Shown one piece after another: positions 7,206-7,358 of a stretch of DNA of 7,358 bases. The notes beneath the pieces were generated by a model. It saw only the letters and a list, made by a program, of their open reading frames with translations, was not told the origin of the DNA and ran no database searches. Source of the DNA: an uncultured Collinsella sp. Lineage in GTDB: Bacteria; Actinomycetota; Coriobacteriia; Coriobacteriales; Coriobacteriaceae. Each line of letters starts with the position of its first letter. Positions within the stretch are counted from its first letter, which is position 1. The stretch spans positions 1-7,358 of the forward strand of contig URNM01000093.1 of the NCBI GenBank assembly GCA_900549185.1. The letters run 5' to 3'. The translations under genes and the position numbers were made by a program.

Positions 7206-7358
7206 CCTTTGACCTGTACGACACCGTCGACTCTTTTATCGCCTATATCGCACGCGTTGAGGGGCTTTCTCCCAACACGGTGACGGCCTATGGCTCGAGA
7301 CTGGAGCGCTTTGCTGCCTGGTGCGAGCGCGAGGATATTGATGCTTTCGCTGCCGACG
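7202..7358 (+). CDS. xerC: XerC-type tyrosine recombinase, N-terminal fragment (cut by window end)
   Basis: About 52 codons are visible, reading DLYDTVDSFIAYIARVEGLS then PNTVTAYGSRLERFAAWCER. This is the SAM-like core-binding N-terminus of XerC/XerD-type site-specific recombinases, whose usual pattern is FxxYLxxExxLSxxTxxAYxxDLxxF. The catalytic Arg-His-Arg-Tyr domain lies beyond the window, so XerC versus XerD or another integrase cannot be settled here. Position right after trmFO matches the Bacillus order trmFO-xerC (codV) and favours XerC, which resolves chromosome dimers at dif. No ATG, GTG or TTG exists in frame between the upstream stop at 7094 and the conserved start of the domain. 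ATA 7202, overlapping the trmFO TAG as ATAG and lying 9 bases after GGAGG (7188-7192), is the best-placed candidate. CTG 7214 is the alternative. Confidence 0.85.
   Translation, partial: MAFDLYDTVDSFIAYIARVEGLSPNTVTAYGSRLERFAAWCEREDIDAFAAD

Overview
This looks like a 7.4 kb end-of-contig piece of a GC-rich actinobacterial chromosome. It most likely comes from a gut member of the Coriobacteriia such as Collinsella or a relative. That assignment is an inference from GC-rich, GC-ending codon use, strong AAGGAGG-type ribosome binding sites, an actinobacterial rplS..rnhB-yraN-comM-dprA..xerC gene order, and a folate-dependent trmFO inside that order, which most other Actinobacteria lack. All genes are on the + strand.

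Layout. Bases 1-50 are not genomic. They are an Illumina/Nextera adapter: a P5 tail, an 8-base i5 index, the Read 1 primer and the Tn5 mosaic end. The genomic sequence starts at about 51, inside ppdK, of which only the C-terminal half (412 residues) remains. A UUCG-loop terminator follows, then a promoter and a structured leader for rplS (ribosomal protein L19). A second strong terminator lies between rplS and rnhB (ribonuclease HII), and a third, with a 16-bp stem, follows rnhB. After it comes a tightly packed run: yraN (UPF0102 nuclease-like), comM (AAA+ branch-migration helicase), dprA (RecA loader on single-stranded DNA), trmFO (tRNA U54 methyltransferase) and the first ~52 codons of a xerC-type tyrosine recombinase cut by the window end. 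Junctions in this run are 1-base, 4-base, 14-base and about 0-4 bases, so translational coupling is likely.

How the genes fit together. rnhB, yraN, comM, dprA and xerC all concern DNA processing: ribonucleotide removal, a putative nuclease, integration of transformed single-stranded DNA, and chromosome dimer resolution. rplS and trmFO serve translation, and ppdK is central carbon metabolism (pyruvate/PEP interconversion). This is conserved housekeeping sequence. I see no tRNA, rRNA, CRISPR array, insertion sequence, prophage or toxin-antitoxin pair, and no new biological system.

The points most worth checking are the adapter left at the contig end, the absence of any ATG/GTG/TTG start for the xerC-like gene (an AUA overlapping the trmFO stop is the best-placed candidate), the terminator that leaves rnhB almost no room for its own promoter, and the rplS leader hairpin. 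No stretch of more than 300 bases lacks a gene; the longest gaps are 1291-1499 and 2724-2912, and both are described.
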